A stretch of 64,000 nt of DNA, taken from positions 3,592,501-3,656,500 of the forward strand of contig NZ_CP018632.1 in NCBI RefSeq assembly GCF_002215215.1. The letters are read 5' to 3'. This document shows, piece by piece, positions 52,504 to 61,410 of this stretch. The position numbers and the translations under genes were made by a program. A model generated the notes under the pieces. It ran no database searches and was not told the origin of the DNA. It saw only the letters and a program-made list of their open reading frames with translations. Source of the DNA: Granulosicoccus antarcticus IMCC3135. GTDB taxonomy: Bacteria; Pseudomonadota; Gammaproteobacteria; Granulosicoccales; Granulosicoccaceae. Within the stretch, counting starts at the first letter, position 1. Every line of letters begins with the position of its first letter.

Positions 52504-54234
52504 CTAAACAACGCTAGCGGCGCAATAATATTCTGCCCGCTCAGCGACGCCAGGCCAATGCTTGAACGGTGTGTCCTCATCTGTCTGCTGTCGGAAGTCG
52601 TAGAAGGGGTTGTCTACACGTGTAGAGTAGGCATCGTGATTTAACTGGTCTGACTCATTTGATTCACCAGGTTCTCCTTGCCACTTTGGTGGTTTTGCAG
52701 TCTCACTGATATCACGAATGTCCAGTCCATCTTTGTTAACGACGCGAAACCGGAAGCGGGTTGGATCTAGTTGGCGTACAAGCTCGAATGATTCACGGCT
52801 GTTACGTAACGCCTTTTCGATCTCGTTGACAGTCTGTTCTGTGGCTTGCTGCCGAATGAACTGTTCCTCGTGCGCTGTTTCCAGATGACTTACGTGTTCA
52901 ATACGATATCCCCCTTCATGTACAGCCGTATGATGCTTGCTGCATAAGCAGATGCCGTTGTCTACGCATGTAGAGCCGCCGTCGGCCCAGTGCTGGATAT
53001 GGTGGATTTGTAAATGCCGTGTTTGTGTGCACCCAGGGTACTGGCAATGTTGATCCCGGTTCTTGATGGCGCGGGCCATGGCTGGTGGCCAGAGGCGTGA
53101 TTTGCGGCCGATATCCAGAGGTTCGCCGTGTTGGTGTGTGATTGTAGAAATGCTGCAATCGCAAGCCAGTCGACGAGCGGTTTCGATGGCAATCGGGCCT
53201 GCTCCGTTTACGTTAGGGCGTTTTGTCGGTATTGGGCTTGAACTTGGCTGCTGGTCTTGTTCAGCGGGCTTGCTGGCTGGTAACTCTGTTGCATCCACCG
53301 ATACAATGACTTGATAACGATCAGCGGTGGCCATTTCCCTGCCAGCGTTCTGCAGGCTATTCTCTGCCATGAGGATTGCTGCATCGGCGCGACGTTGTGT
53401 CATGGAAGCGTCAGACTCTTCGAGTTGTGCCAAGGATTGCTCGACACTGTTGAGAAATGCCTGGGCAACCTCGGGTGGCAGTGACAGCTTGATGAGAGTG
53501 TTGCCATTGCTTGCCGAGCTCCATCTGAATGATCGTGCTTCGATCTGTTGCAAGCTTCTGGCATTCTCGCCATCGGCCATATTTTGCTCGGCATCCTGCT
53601 GCCAACGGTATTCGTTGACCAGGCGTTCTACATCAGAGACTGATGCGTCCAAGGCTGTGTGACACAGCAGTGCTTCGTTGTCTGTATCTGCTACGCGTGA
53701 GAGTAGGCGTACGATTGACCAGGTGAGTTTGCCAGCTCTGAACAATGCCTGAGTGATCGGGAGGCTGCGTAGTTTACGGCCGACCCTCAGATATTCCCAC
53801 CCCAGCTGAAGGCTGATGCTCAACTCAAGGTTCATCCAGGCTACGCAGTGACGGGAGCCGGAAGTTTTCCAGCCCTCCAGGTCGTCAAATCGGACCAGTA
53901 ATTCGAGTTGATCAGCCATGTCCGAGGATATGTCTTCTCCGATCTGTTTCAATCGACGGGCTATGGCAGGTGCTTCGGCGGGCATCGCCATGTCGGGCAG
54001 CGCAATGCCGGGACGCTCGGGGTTGGTACGCTCAGAGTCGGGAGGAATGGCGGAGCCGTCTGTGAGTGACATGAAAAGACGGAGGTTGCGGCCGAAGGAT
54101 TCACGCGCGTCGGCATCGAAGGAGTCTGAGCCGAATGAGGTGTGGTTTACGTGGGGTTTGGCTTTTCCATTGCTGTGTTCATAATTTGTATTATCGTTGT
54201 ATTTTCTATCTGTTTTTCTGGTTGAATCTTCCAT
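52504..54234 (-). CDS. DUF222 / HNH endonuclease domain protein
   Basis: Protein of 576 residues in the 13E12-like family. The DUF222 region (about residues 95-330) includes FRAGKLTWSIVRLLSRVADTDNEALL. A C-terminal HNH nuclease motif follows: CQYPGCTQTRHLQIHHIQHWADGG, then CLCSKHHTAVHEGGY. The zinc Cys pairs and catalytic His are present. These genes are multicopy in many genomes and behave as selfish or intron-derived units, with function unproved. The last 80 residues are hydrophilic and polar. The upstream gap is AT-rich. Confidence 0.88.
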   Translation of the reverse strand: MEDSTRKTDRKYNDNTNYEHSNGKAKPHVNHTSFGSDSFDADARESFGRNLRLFMSLTDGSAIPPDSERTNPERPGIALPDMAMPAEAPAIARRLKQIGEDISSDMADQLELLVRFDDLEGWKTSGSRHCVAWMNLELSISLQLGWEYLRVGRKLRSLPITQALFRAGKLTWSIVRLLSRVADTDNEALLCHTALDASVSDVERLVNEYRWQQDAEQNMADGENARSLQQIEARSFRWSSASNGNTLIKLSLPPEVAQAFLNSVEQSLAQLEESDASMTQRRADAAILMAENSLQNAGREMATADRYQVIVSVDATELPASKPAEQDQQPSSSPIPTKRPNVNGAGPIAIETARRLACDCSISTITHQHGEPLDIGRKSRLWPPAMARAIKNRDQHCQYPGCTQTRHLQIHHIQHWADGGSTCVDNGICLCSKHHTAVHEGGYRIEHVSHLETAHEEQFIRQQATEQTVNEIEKALRNSRESFELVRQLDPTRFRFRVVNKDGLDIRDISETAKPPKWQGEPGESNESDQLNHDAYSTRVDNPFYDFRQQTDEDTPFKHWPGVAERAEYYCAASVV

Positions 54235-54635
54235 GAATTCATGCCCTCTTTGAAGATATAAATATACTTGTTTGGTGGTGTGTCGTCAAATATTTATACT
54301 GTATAAATATATAGCTTAAAGTGGCGTTGTTTGAAGTGGTGTGTAGGTCTTTGTCAGTAGCTTCGGTGATTGAATTGACGAACTCCAGTTTCTATGTTGC
54401 ATACAAGTGATTTTTCACACTTCATACTTTCGTTTAGGTGGTTTGCAGTTGTCTGGTTTGTAGGGTAGGTTTCTGTTAGTTTCTGGGTCTATGGTGCAGT
54501 GACCAAAATGCTGTATGAATCGCTCGTGTCGATTACAGGCAGAATTGCCTCGGCAGAGCCAGACCGATTGAGCGTCAGTTCTTCAGTACGAAGTGTCAAA
54601 CTAACTTAACTAAACCTTCTGAAAGGAATCGCATT
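54235..54635. other. AT-rich divergent spacer of the HNH and hcp genes
   Basis: About 400 bases of low-GC sequence that must hold the promoters of both neighbours. It includes a perfect AT-rich palindrome (separate entry). I see no coding frame with support. The low GC suggests a recently acquired segment or strong promoters. Confidence 0.5.
54290..54310. promoter_or_regulatory. Perfect 21-base AT-rich palindrome
   Basis: ATATTTATA-CTG-TATAAATAT, nine-base perfect arms, 56 bases upstream of the HNH gene start. It could be a regulator site or overlapping promoter elements. All bases except the CTG centre are A/T, so the chance level is not negligible. Confidence 0.4.
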
Positions 54636-55136
54636 ATGGCTGAAACTATTTTTGTCGAAATTCCCGAGGTTACAGGCGATGCCGATGACGATAAGCACAA
54701 AGGTTGGATCGTTGTCCACAGCATGAGTTTTTCAGTGGAAAGAATGATTGACATGAACGATCTAAGTTCAAATCAACGGAGTCATGCCAATACGCGATTC
54801 AACCAGATCGAGCTCGTCTCAAGCCTGGGCACTGCATCGAACAATTTGATGTCGGCAGTTGTGAGCGGTAAGAGCTATCGAGAGATAAAACTGCATGTTT
54901 GTCGCCCTTCTAAACATTCAGGGAATGTTCTTGAGGCGTACTCCAACTGGACGTTAAAGGACGCGATTATTGATAGATACGAGCTCCAGGTGGACAACGG
55001 TGGTACTCCAGAAGAAGCTTGGGCGATTGCCTATTCCAAGATTGAGCACGAGTACAAAAGTATCGACAAAAAAAATGGTAACTTGGAAAAAGTAAACACA
55101 TTTAAATGGAATCTATCAACAGGTAAAGCTGAATAA
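54636..55136 (+). CDS. hcp: Type VI secretion system tube protein (Hcp family)
   Basis: Hcp-like protein of 166 residues, the expected size, which stacks as hexameric rings in the T6SS tube and may carry effectors. Family features are the DDDKHKGWIVVHSMSFSVER strand pair near residues 17-36, SGKSYREIKLHVCRPSK, and the C-terminal EKVNTFKWNLSTGK. A strong ribosome binding site (AAAGGA) precedes the ATG. No other T6SS gene (tssB/C, vgrG, clpV) is in the window, so it is an orphan copy, common for Hcp linked to effectors. No effector is obvious downstream. Confidence 0.88.
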   Translation: MAETIFVEIPEVTGDADDDKHKGWIVVHSMSFSVERMIDMNDLSSNQRSHANTRFNQIELVSSLGTASNNLMSAVVSGKSYREIKLHVCRPSKHSGNVLEAYSNWTLKDAIIDRYELQVDNGGTPEEAWAIAYSKIEHEYKSIDKKNGNLEKVNTFKWNLSTGKAE

Positions 55137-55146
55137 GCCAGCTCGC

Positions 55147-55462
55147 TTAGTCATTGTCATTCGCGTTATTTGCTTCTTCTCTGGAATAGACCTCCACCTG
55201 GCCTTTGACAATGAATTGAAAATTTCTATTCAAGGCTTTGCGGTAAGTAGCCTTAAAACCAGACGAACGATACCCGCCATCAAAACTGGTAGGTGGCAGG
55301 CCAGATGCGATGGAGTCAGATTGAGAGACTCCAAAATAGCTGTCTATTTGTTCTTCATCGCCAAAGGTGGAAAATACCTCGATCTCTGCGCCGGAGCCAT
55401 AAGAGGGTAGAAATAATTGAAGCTGCTGTCGAAAGAGTGGCAAGCAATATATACTTCAACAT
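55147..55462 (-). pseudogene. MipA/OmpV-family outer-membrane protein, truncated
   Basis: A signal-peptide-like start (MLKYILLATLSTAASIISTL) opens at 55462. In another frame the same region leads into YFGVSQSDSIASGLPPTSF and later YRKALNRNFQFIVKGQVEVY. That is the penultimate and last beta strands of MipA/OmpV family proteins (normally about 250 residues). The middle of the barrel, some 150 residues, is missing, and the frame changes at the junction near 55400. It lies on the opposite strand to hcp. The assignment of the C-terminal part is moderate. Confidence 0.5.
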
Positions 55463-55485
55463 GCTTTTGAGAGAATAATTCACGG

Positions 55486-56541
55486 TCAAGTGATTGTTGA
55501 TGGCTGGATGACAATAACCGACTTTCCGCATGTCATACCTGCTTCCATTTCGCGCATCGCAGTTTGAGCCTCATTAAGGTTAAAACACTTGCCAACTGTT
55601 GGTGTCACTGCGCCAGATTCAATGAACTCTCTTAGTCTTGTAATATTCTTGAGGCTGACGCTGCTGACGAACATCGTCAGGCGTTGTTTGTAGAAAATAG
55701 ACATCAGGCTGGTGCCTATTTGACGGCCTATGCCACCGGTAATTCGATTGCCCCCTTCGCCACCAACGAAAACCAAGGTTCCAGTAAGGGTTAGTAATTT
55801 ACGTAAACTGGAGACCTTGTTGCGACCACCTATGTCGATGATAAGATCATATTGATGCGTCGGATCTTCAAGATAGTCCGTACTATAATCAACAATATGA
55901 TCGGCGCCGAGCGAGAGAACCAAATTGGATTTGGATGCACTCGCAACACCGGTAACTTCAGCCCCCATTGCTTTTGCAAGCTGCACCGCGAATGTTCCAA
56001 CCCCACCTGAAGCGCCAACAATCAGGACACGTTCTCCCGCTTTGAGTTGTCCAATATCGCTAAGGGCTTCAAGTGCGGTAACGCCCGATACAGTCGCTGC
56101 AGCGGCAGCCTCGAAACTTAAATCTGCCGGTTTGATAGCCAGTGTATCTTCACTAGCCGTGGCGTATTCGGCAAAGGAGCCGTTGGCAATGCCGAACACC
56201 TCATCACCGACAGCAAGTCGGCTCACGCTTTTACCAATTGCCGCGACTCGTCCCGCAACATCAAGCCCGGGAGTTGCTTGTTTTGGTTTGGAAAAGCCGA
56301 AGCCGAGAATTCTGATCAAATAGGGGGTGCCGGTCATCAGGTGCCAGGTACCTCTATCAAGCCCAGCACTATGCACCTCGATCAAGACCTCCTTATCCCC
56401 GAAGGTTGGACGATCAATAGTGGTGTGTTCGAGCACCTCGGAAGATCCGTATCGATGCTGAACAATCGCTTGCATGGTGAGGTGATCATGCGTTTTAGAT
56501 TGTCTGGTTGATTGATTGGGGGCTGCTGCAGTTTTTTGCAT
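55486..56541 (-). CDS. NADPH:quinone-oxidoreductase-type MDR protein
   Basis: Zinc-free medium-chain dehydrogenase/reductase of 351 residues, reticulon-4-interacting/zeta-crystallin branch. The nucleotide-binding segment VLIVGASGGVGTFAVQLAKAMG (about residues 174-195) and AATVSGVTALEAL are clear, and zinc-ligand Cys are absent. The start at 56541 has CCGGAG seven bases upstream; the catalytic domain begins at MQAIVQHRYG, residue 23. It diverges from a TetR gene with two palindromic operators between, so it is probably induced by an electrophilic or quinone-like compound. Confidence 0.88.
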   Translation of the reverse strand: MQKTAAAPNQSTRQSKTHDHLTMQAIVQHRYGSSEVLEHTTIDRPTFGDKEVLIEVHSAGLDRGTWHLMTGTPYLIRILGFGFSKPKQATPGLDVAGRVAAIGKSVSRLAVGDEVFGIANGSFAEYATASEDTLAIKPADLSFEAAAAATVSGVTALEALSDIGQLKAGERVLIVGASGGVGTFAVQLAKAMGAEVTGVASASKSNLVLSLGADHIVDYSTDYLEDPTHQYDLIIDIGGRNKVSSLRKLLTLTGTLVFVGGEGGNRITGGIGRQIGTSLMSIFYKQRLTMFVSSVSLKNITRLREFIESGAVTPTVGKCFNLNEAQTAMREMEAGMTCGKSVIVIQPSTIT

Positions 56542-56568
56542 GACTTTGCTCCGGATGTTTTATTGCAA

Positions 56569-56585
56569 ACCGTACTTAGTACGGT
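56569..56585. promoter_or_regulatory. TetR operator, copy 1
   Basis: Perfect palindrome ACCGTAC-TTA-GTACGGT in the spacer of the divergent tetR and oxidoreductase genes, 28 bases upstream of the oxidoreductase start. The core CGTAC-NNN-GTACG is repeated at 56603. Confidence 0.8.
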
Positions 56586-56602
56586 ATTTAATCATAAACA
56601 TC

Positions 56603-56615
56603 CGTACAATGTACG
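56603..56615. promoter_or_regulatory. TetR operator, copy 2
   Basis: Second CGTAC-AAT-GTACG palindrome; centre-to-centre distance to copy 1 is 32 bases, three helical turns, so two dimers would bind on the same DNA face. It lies 59 bases before the tetR start and suits autorepression. Confidence 0.75.
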
Positions 56616-56673
56616 TTTATTCAGATAGCGGAGAGTTTTTCAAGTCGATGCAAAACGAGGCACAGATGAAATC

Positions 56674-57354
56674 ATGAGCGCCAAAGTGACCGGAAAAAAA
56701 GCTTCTAAACGTGAGCCATTAACACGCAGCCGCATTGTAGAGGCGGCGATCAAGCTTGCCGATATCAGCGGCGTTGATGCAGTAACTATCCGAAAGTTAG
56801 CGGACTCGCTCAACGCAAAACCGATGTCTATCTACCATCATCTGTCGAACAAAGAGATGATCGTCGATTGCATGGTTGACACAGTGTTTAGTGAAATCAC
56901 ACTCCCAAGAGCTGATGCCCATTGGAAAGAGGCAATTTATGAACGCTCTGCCTCAGCCCGAGCGGTATTAGCGGGGCATCCGTGGGCCGTTCCGCTTATG
57001 GAGTCAAGAAGAAGTCCGGGGCCAGCCACGTTGAAACAACATGATGCGGTGATCGGATGTCTACGCAACGGAGGCTTGTCGATAGCAATGACCGCACACG
57101 CTTATGCGTTGATAGATGCATTCGTCTATGGATTCGCAATACAGGAGGCGAGCCTTCCGGCAACGTCAGGGCCAGAGATGGCAGAGCTTGCAGAGTCAGT
57201 CATGGAAGCTGCGCCAATGGAGGATTATCCGAACCTCATGGAATTCGCTAGCGAACACGTGATGCAGCCTGGATATGACTTCGGGCGTGAATTCGAATTC
57301 GGTCTTGATCTGATCCTCGACAGTCTGGAGTCGATGGCAAAAGCGGATGCTTGA
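56674..57354 (+). CDS. TetR-family transcriptional repressor
   Basis: TetR-like regulator of 226 residues. The N-terminal HTH (about residues 17-62: IVEAAIKLADISGVDAVTIRKLADSLNAKPMSIYHHLSNKEMI) is typical of the TetR_C branch of tetracycline-repressor-like proteins. It is followed by an all-helical ligand domain ending AFVYGFAIQEASLP and further helices. It diverges from the quinone-oxidoreductase-type gene and almost certainly binds the two CGTACnnnGTACG palindromes between them. Confidence 0.9.
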   Translation: MSAKVTGKKASKREPLTRSRIVEAAIKLADISGVDAVTIRKLADSLNAKPMSIYHHLSNKEMIVDCMVDTVFSEITLPRADAHWKEAIYERSASARAVLAGHPWAVPLMESRRSPGPATLKQHDAVIGCLRNGGLSIAMTAHAYALIDAFVYGFAIQEASLPATSGPEMAELAESVMEAAPMEDYPNLMEFASEHVMQPGYDFGREFEFGLDLILDSLESMAKADA

Positions 57355-57420
57355 GCCGATCGACTCTCTGAAGTCTAGTTGAGGCATGCCCGGGCTGATT
57401 TCAGCAGCGGGACAAGAGTC

Positions 57421-58248
57421 TTACTCAGCAGCCCCAATATCAATCAGGTGTCTCGCCATGCCGCGTACGTTCAGTTCTATCCATTGCTCGTAGGAGGCCC
57501 AATCCTTGTATTCATCCATGGTGATGCTGCTTGCCAGTTCGTCGACGGACTTTCCGGATTTCAGACCTGACAAGACCTGTTCACGAAGTTCTTCCAGATA
57601 GATTCGTCCATCCGTGACATCTGCCTTGTCACCCAGGGGGCCATGTCCACCTGCCAGAATCTCGAAGTCCAGGGCTTCGACGATGCGCACCTGATTGGTC
57701 CAGTCGTCGACATTGGCGTTCGCGAAGTCGCGAAAAGGTAGGCGTTTGGCCGCGACGGCATCGACAACGAAGCTGACATTCTCCGGTCGAACGACCATGG
57801 CCATCAGATCGTCACCATGGCCCGGTCCGAGAGGTGTCAATTCGATTGTCTTTCCACCTGTCTCGATGATGGTGGCATCCTCCACGCGCAGGGTAGGGGT
57901 GATGCCGTCTATTCGGTCGGGAGCGTTTTTGTGAGCGATAACATCAGCTACCTCGCCAAAGGCTGCGCCACCGGATGCATGATCAGCGTGGCTATGACTA
58001 TAGATGAGGTGGGTAATGGGTTTTTCTGTGAGTTTGCCAATTTCCGATCGAAGCCATAAGGCAGCCTCTGCATTAATCGGATCTGTTACTACAACTCCGT
58101 CATCGGTGATGACGAAAATGGAATTGTGAAACTGGTTCTGAAAACGGTATACGTCCCCTGCAATGTTGCTTATGGCTCGATCCTGGGCGAAGGAGGCGCC
58201 TGAGGGCAAGACGAGGGTGAGGAGAATGGCAGAAAGCAGGCGAGGCAT
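57421..58248 (-). CDS. Exported metallo-beta-lactamase-fold hydrolase
   Basis: MBL-superfamily protein of 275 residues with signal peptide (cleavage near SFA-QDR, residue 21). The zinc motif HSHADH (residues 85-90) is followed by a later His in LGPGHGDDLM, Asp in VVDAVAA and His in AGGHGPLGD, giving a full binuclear site. This branch includes quinoprotein-relay and SoxH-like hydrolases as well as true lactamases; no specific substrate can be inferred. It stands alone. Confidence 0.85.
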   Translation of the reverse strand: MPRLLSAILLTLVLPSGASFAQDRAISNIAGDVYRFQNQFHNSIFVITDDGVVVTDPINAEAALWLRSEIGKLTEKPITHLIYSHSHADHASGGAAFGEVADVIAHKNAPDRIDGITPTLRVEDATIIETGGKTIELTPLGPGHGDDLMAMVVRPENVSFVVDAVAAKRLPFRDFANANVDDWTNQVRIVEALDFEILAGGHGPLGDKADVTDGRIYLEELREQVLSGLKSGKSVDELASSITMDEYKDWASYEQWIELNVRGMARHLIDIGAAE

Positions 58249-58537
58249 GGTGGGTCAGTCCTTCTATTGGTGATTGTTGTGAGCAGAGATCCTACTGCGA
58301 GCGTTTCGTGGTGATTCGCGGCGAGACGCGCGATGATTTCGTAGGATTTCTGCAAGGCTGTCGATTGTGACAAATTGGAATAGGATTGGTTCCTTTGTGG
58401 GTGTCTGGCTTGTCAATGCAGGACCCGTAAGCCAGCCGGGAATTTACATGAGTCCGATCAATTGAAAAATGATGGGTCAACCATGGTGGTTGAGCAGCCC
58501 AACTCGGTTAGGATAGGGCCCTGGAATCAGCCAAGGA

Positions 58538-59125
58538 ATGCATTTCATGCGAAAAATTACAAAAGTTGCTCTTGCCACCGCGTTAGCGGTCTCCGCCAGT
58601 TCTGCCCATGCGTTCGATGGTGAACGACGCGGCTTCATGATTGGTGTCGCGGGTGGCGTTCATACGACTGATATTGATGCCAAGGTCGATGGTGCGCCAG
58701 GCGGATCAGGTTCTGAGTCCGGCCTTCAGTTTCGCTTGTCGATCGGTGCTGGCATCAGTGATCACGTCACGATCTACGGTATGTACGATCTGGAACAAGA
58801 CGGCGATGCGGTCTATGGTTTGCTGGGGCCGGGTGCAACATTCTATTTCAGTGGTTCGGGCCCAAGTGCCTATCTGTTCGGTGGCGTTGGAGTGGGAGTA
58901 ATCACCATCGACAACAATGATCGGAACGATTCGAACTTCAGAGATGATTACGATTCTGCGACTGGCTCGGGTCTGGTGTTCGGTGGTGGCTATAGCATCA
59001 CGCAGAACTTTTACGTCGACGGAAGTTTGATGTACCTGGACATTACAGACGATGAAAACTTCATTACGGATATCGACTACGAGATAACCAGTCTGCGAGT
59101 CTCATTGGGCTACAACTGGTTCTGA
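58538..59125 (+). CDS. Outer-membrane beta-barrel protein
   Basis: OmpA-like/opacity-type small barrel of 195 residues (192 from the second Met at 58547). Signal peptide MRKITKVALATALAVSASSAHA is followed by alternating strands with Gly turns (GFMIGVAGGVHTTDIDAKVD, LQFRLSIGAGISDHVTIYGM, AYLFGGVGVGVITID, LRVSLGYNWF). The C-terminal aromatic Phe is the barrel assembly signal. Ca-binding-like DNNDRNDSNFRDD lies in one loop. AAGGA is placed better for the ATG at 58538, but the Met at 58547 gives the better signal peptide. Confidence 0.78.
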   Translation: MHFMRKITKVALATALAVSASSAHAFDGERRGFMIGVAGGVHTTDIDAKVDGAPGGSGSESGLQFRLSIGAGISDHVTIYGMYDLEQDGDAVYGLLGPGATFYFSGSGPSAYLFGGVGVGVITIDNNDRNDSNFRDDYDSATGSGLVFGGGYSITQNFYVDGSLMYLDITDDENFITDIDYEITSLRVSLGYNWF

Positions 59126-59131
59126 TGACTT

Positions 59132-59152
59132 GGCCGCCTTGGCAAGGCGGCC
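59132..59152. terminator. Bidirectional hairpin between convergent genes
   Basis: GGCCGCCTT-GGC-AAGGCGGCC, a perfect 9-bp GC-rich stem with a 3-base loop, in the 31-base gap between the convergent barrel and LysR genes. There is no T-run, but position and stability fit a shared terminator. Confidence 0.65.
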
Positions 59153-59156
59153 GGTA

Positions 59157-60113
59157 TTACAACACCTGTCCAGGCCACTCACCCGTGGACACCAGGTTAT
59201 GGATTTCGGCAATCAGGAAATCGGAATAGACGTCCGTCAGGCGCTTGAGAGGACGGTTGAGCGAGCTCAACAGGTCAAGCCGGCGCGTGATGGGCTCATC
59301 GACGATAGGCCTTGCCAGTAATTTGCCATCGCGTACATGCTGAAAGGCGCTCACCATTGGAAGAATGGTGGACCCCATACCTCTTTCGACGCAGGACAAG
59401 GTCGTAGGCAGGATATCAAGTTCAAGAACCACATTCATCGCAACTCCCTCGGCTTCGGCTACGGTGTCTATCAGCATTCGAAGAAAATGTTCCTGGTTTG
59501 GCAGGATCAATGGTTGCTTTAAAGCATCAGCTCGTTTGATCGGGGATGAGTCGTGTGTTGGCTCGTCACTTTTTTGAATGAAGAACAGCTCTTCCTCGAT
59601 AATCGGCCTGACTTTCACAGAGTGTGGTTGTCGCCCCCCATAGGCAATGCCAAGATCAATCTTGCCGCGACTCAGCCAGTCTTGTACATGTCCACTGTAG
59701 CCGGAGGTGATACGTAGATTCACAGCCGGGAATATCTGCAGGGTGCGGTCGATCAGATGCGCGGCCATCACATCAGCTACCGATGGTGGTAGGCCCAGAG
59801 TGAGTGATCCACTCAGATCCCGTTTGGTCCCTGAGAAGTCATCGATCAGATCATCAAATTGTTCCAGAATCGCCGTTGCTTTCGTTGCCAGCCTGATCCC
59901 CTCATCAGTGGGTACAACACCGCGCCCGTGCCGCGTTAGTAAACTGACCCCTAGCTTTTCCTCCAGCATCGTGACCTGTCGGCTGAGCGCAGGTTGCGCA
60001 ACGCCCAGCTGTTTGCCCGCTGCGGTGATGCTATTCAATTCGACAATGGTGACAAAATTGCGAAGCTGTTTCAGGTTCATCCCATGCCCGTTTGGTATTG
60101 CTGGTATATCCAT
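59157..60113 (-). CDS. LysR-type regulator next to TAXI-TRAP/pcaI genes
   Basis: LysR-type regulator of 318 residues, or 307 if started at the Met at 60080, which is just before the HTH (MNLKQLRNFVTIVELNSITA, then KQLGVAQPALSRQVTMLEEKL) and suits the family length better. The effector domain is complete. It diverges from the TAXI receptor, TRAP permease and pcaI genes and probably controls them (inference). Confidence 0.85.
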   Translation of the reverse strand: MDIPAIPNGHGMNLKQLRNFVTIVELNSITAAGKQLGVAQPALSRQVTMLEEKLGVSLLTRHGRGVVPTDEGIRLATKATAILEQFDDLIDDFSGTKRDLSGSLTLGLPPSVADVMAAHLIDRTLQIFPAVNLRITSGYSGHVQDWLSRGKIDLGIAYGGRQPHSVKVRPIIEEELFFIQKSDEPTHDSSPIKRADALKQPLILPNQEHFLRMLIDTVAEAEGVAMNVVLELDILPTTLSCVERGMGSTILPMVSAFQHVRDGKLLARPIVDEPITRRLDLLSSLNRPLKRLTDVYSDFLIAEIHNLVSTGEWPGQVL

Positions 60114-60269
60114 ATAGCATTTGTCATGTGATTAGCAAGTCGATAACCTCGCGTTAGCTTGGGGAGGCGACATTTTGTCAATGTTTACAACGCCTTCTTC
60201 CTCATAACCGGTTCCGCAGTGAGTTTTTCAGCGGGCATCTGCGTGATCAATGCAGAAAAGGAGAGTTTG

Positions 60270-61403
60270 ATGACACACAAATATTTGGGTGCGATTCTGG
60301 GTTCGGCGATGGCTATCGCGGCGCTGCCCTCGGTTGCTCAAGAATTGCCGAAAACAATGATCTGGTCATCCTATGATGTCGGCTCAGCAGGCTATGCCGA
60401 GGCCTCGGCGATTGCCGATGCTTTTGGCAAACAATTTGGAACACGAATTCGAATTCAGCCCTCGGGCAGTAGCATCGGACGTTTGCAGCCACTCTTGAAG
60501 GGCCGCGCAGACTATGCGTTTCTGGCAACTGAAGCCTTTTTCCTGAGCGATGGCGTGCATGATTTTGCTATTCCGGATTGGGGGCCAGGAGAATTGCGCG
60601 CAATAGCCGGACGACCTGCCGGTTTTGATTTGATCGCAGCAGGCGATGCCGGCATCGAAAATGTCGAAGATGCGCGTGGCAAGCGCATTGCCTTTGTCGC
60701 TGGCAACCCCTCAATCAACGTGAAATGCGAGGCTGTTCTGGCCTTTGGTGGTCTGACACTGGACGATGTGGAAGTTATCACTTTCCCAACCTACGCTTCC
60801 GCCATGTCGTCAATGACTCGCAATGAGTCTGACGCGACGTGCACCTCACCGACTACCAGTCAGCTTTACGAGCTCGCTGAGTCGCCCAGAGGTATTCACT
60901 ACCCCAGGCTAGATCCTGATAACAAGGCAGGCTGGGAATCCATGCAAAAAATGCTGCCGATCATGGGGCCCTCAGAAGAGGATGTTGCCGCCGGTTTGAA
61001 GGAGGGCGATACCATCCAGATGGCAGCCTATCGTTATCCCATCATTGCCACGACCAAGGACAAGTCGGCTGACGAGGTCTACGCGTTCATCAAGGCGCTA
61101 GATGAAAGCTATGATCTCTACAAGAACGGCACGGCAACCATGGAACGCTGGGCGCTGGAAAAGTCAGGCCACTCGCCAGTTGATGTACCTTTTCACGAAG
61201 GCGCAATTCGCTATCTCAAGGAGAAAGGGATCTGGACAGAAGAAGATGCAGCCTGGAACAAGAAGCGGGCTGAGCGCCTGGATGCGTTGGTTGCAGCCTG
61301 GGCCGAGTTCAAGCCGCTGCATGTGGACTTGAGTGAAGATGACTATGTCAAAGCATGGATGGAAAAGCAGCGTGAAGTGGTGGCTTCCCTGATCTTGCAA
61401 TGA
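60270..61403 (+). CDS. TAXI-family TRAP transporter receptor
   Basis: Periplasmic solute-binding protein of the TAXI (TRAP-associated extracytoplasmic immunogenic) type, 377 residues. It has a signal peptide (KYLGAILGSAMAIAALPSVAQ), then the typical SSYDVGSAGYAEASAIADAF and PSGSSIGRLQPLLKGRADYAF, and later FVAGNPSINVKCEAVLAFGG. The start at 60270 follows GGAGAG. The length is above the common 320-330, owing to a C-terminal extension. Together with a fused permease and pcaI it likely imports a beta-ketoadipate-pathway acid (inference). Confidence 0.87.
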   Translation: MTHKYLGAILGSAMAIAALPSVAQELPKTMIWSSYDVGSAGYAEASAIADAFGKQFGTRIRIQPSGSSIGRLQPLLKGRADYAFLATEAFFLSDGVHDFAIPDWGPGELRAIAGRPAGFDLIAAGDAGIENVEDARGKRIAFVAGNPSINVKCEAVLAFGGLTLDDVEVITFPTYASAMSSMTRNESDATCTSPTTSQLYELAESPRGIHYPRLDPDNKAGWESMQKMLPIMGPSEEDVAAGLKEGDTIQMAAYRYPIIATTKDKSADEVYAFIKALDESYDLYKNGTATMERWALEKSGHSPVDVPFHEGAIRYLKEKGIWTEEDAAWNKKRAERLDALVAAWAEFKPLHVDLSEDDYVKAWMEKQREVVASLILQ

Positions 61404-61410
61404 GTCTGCA

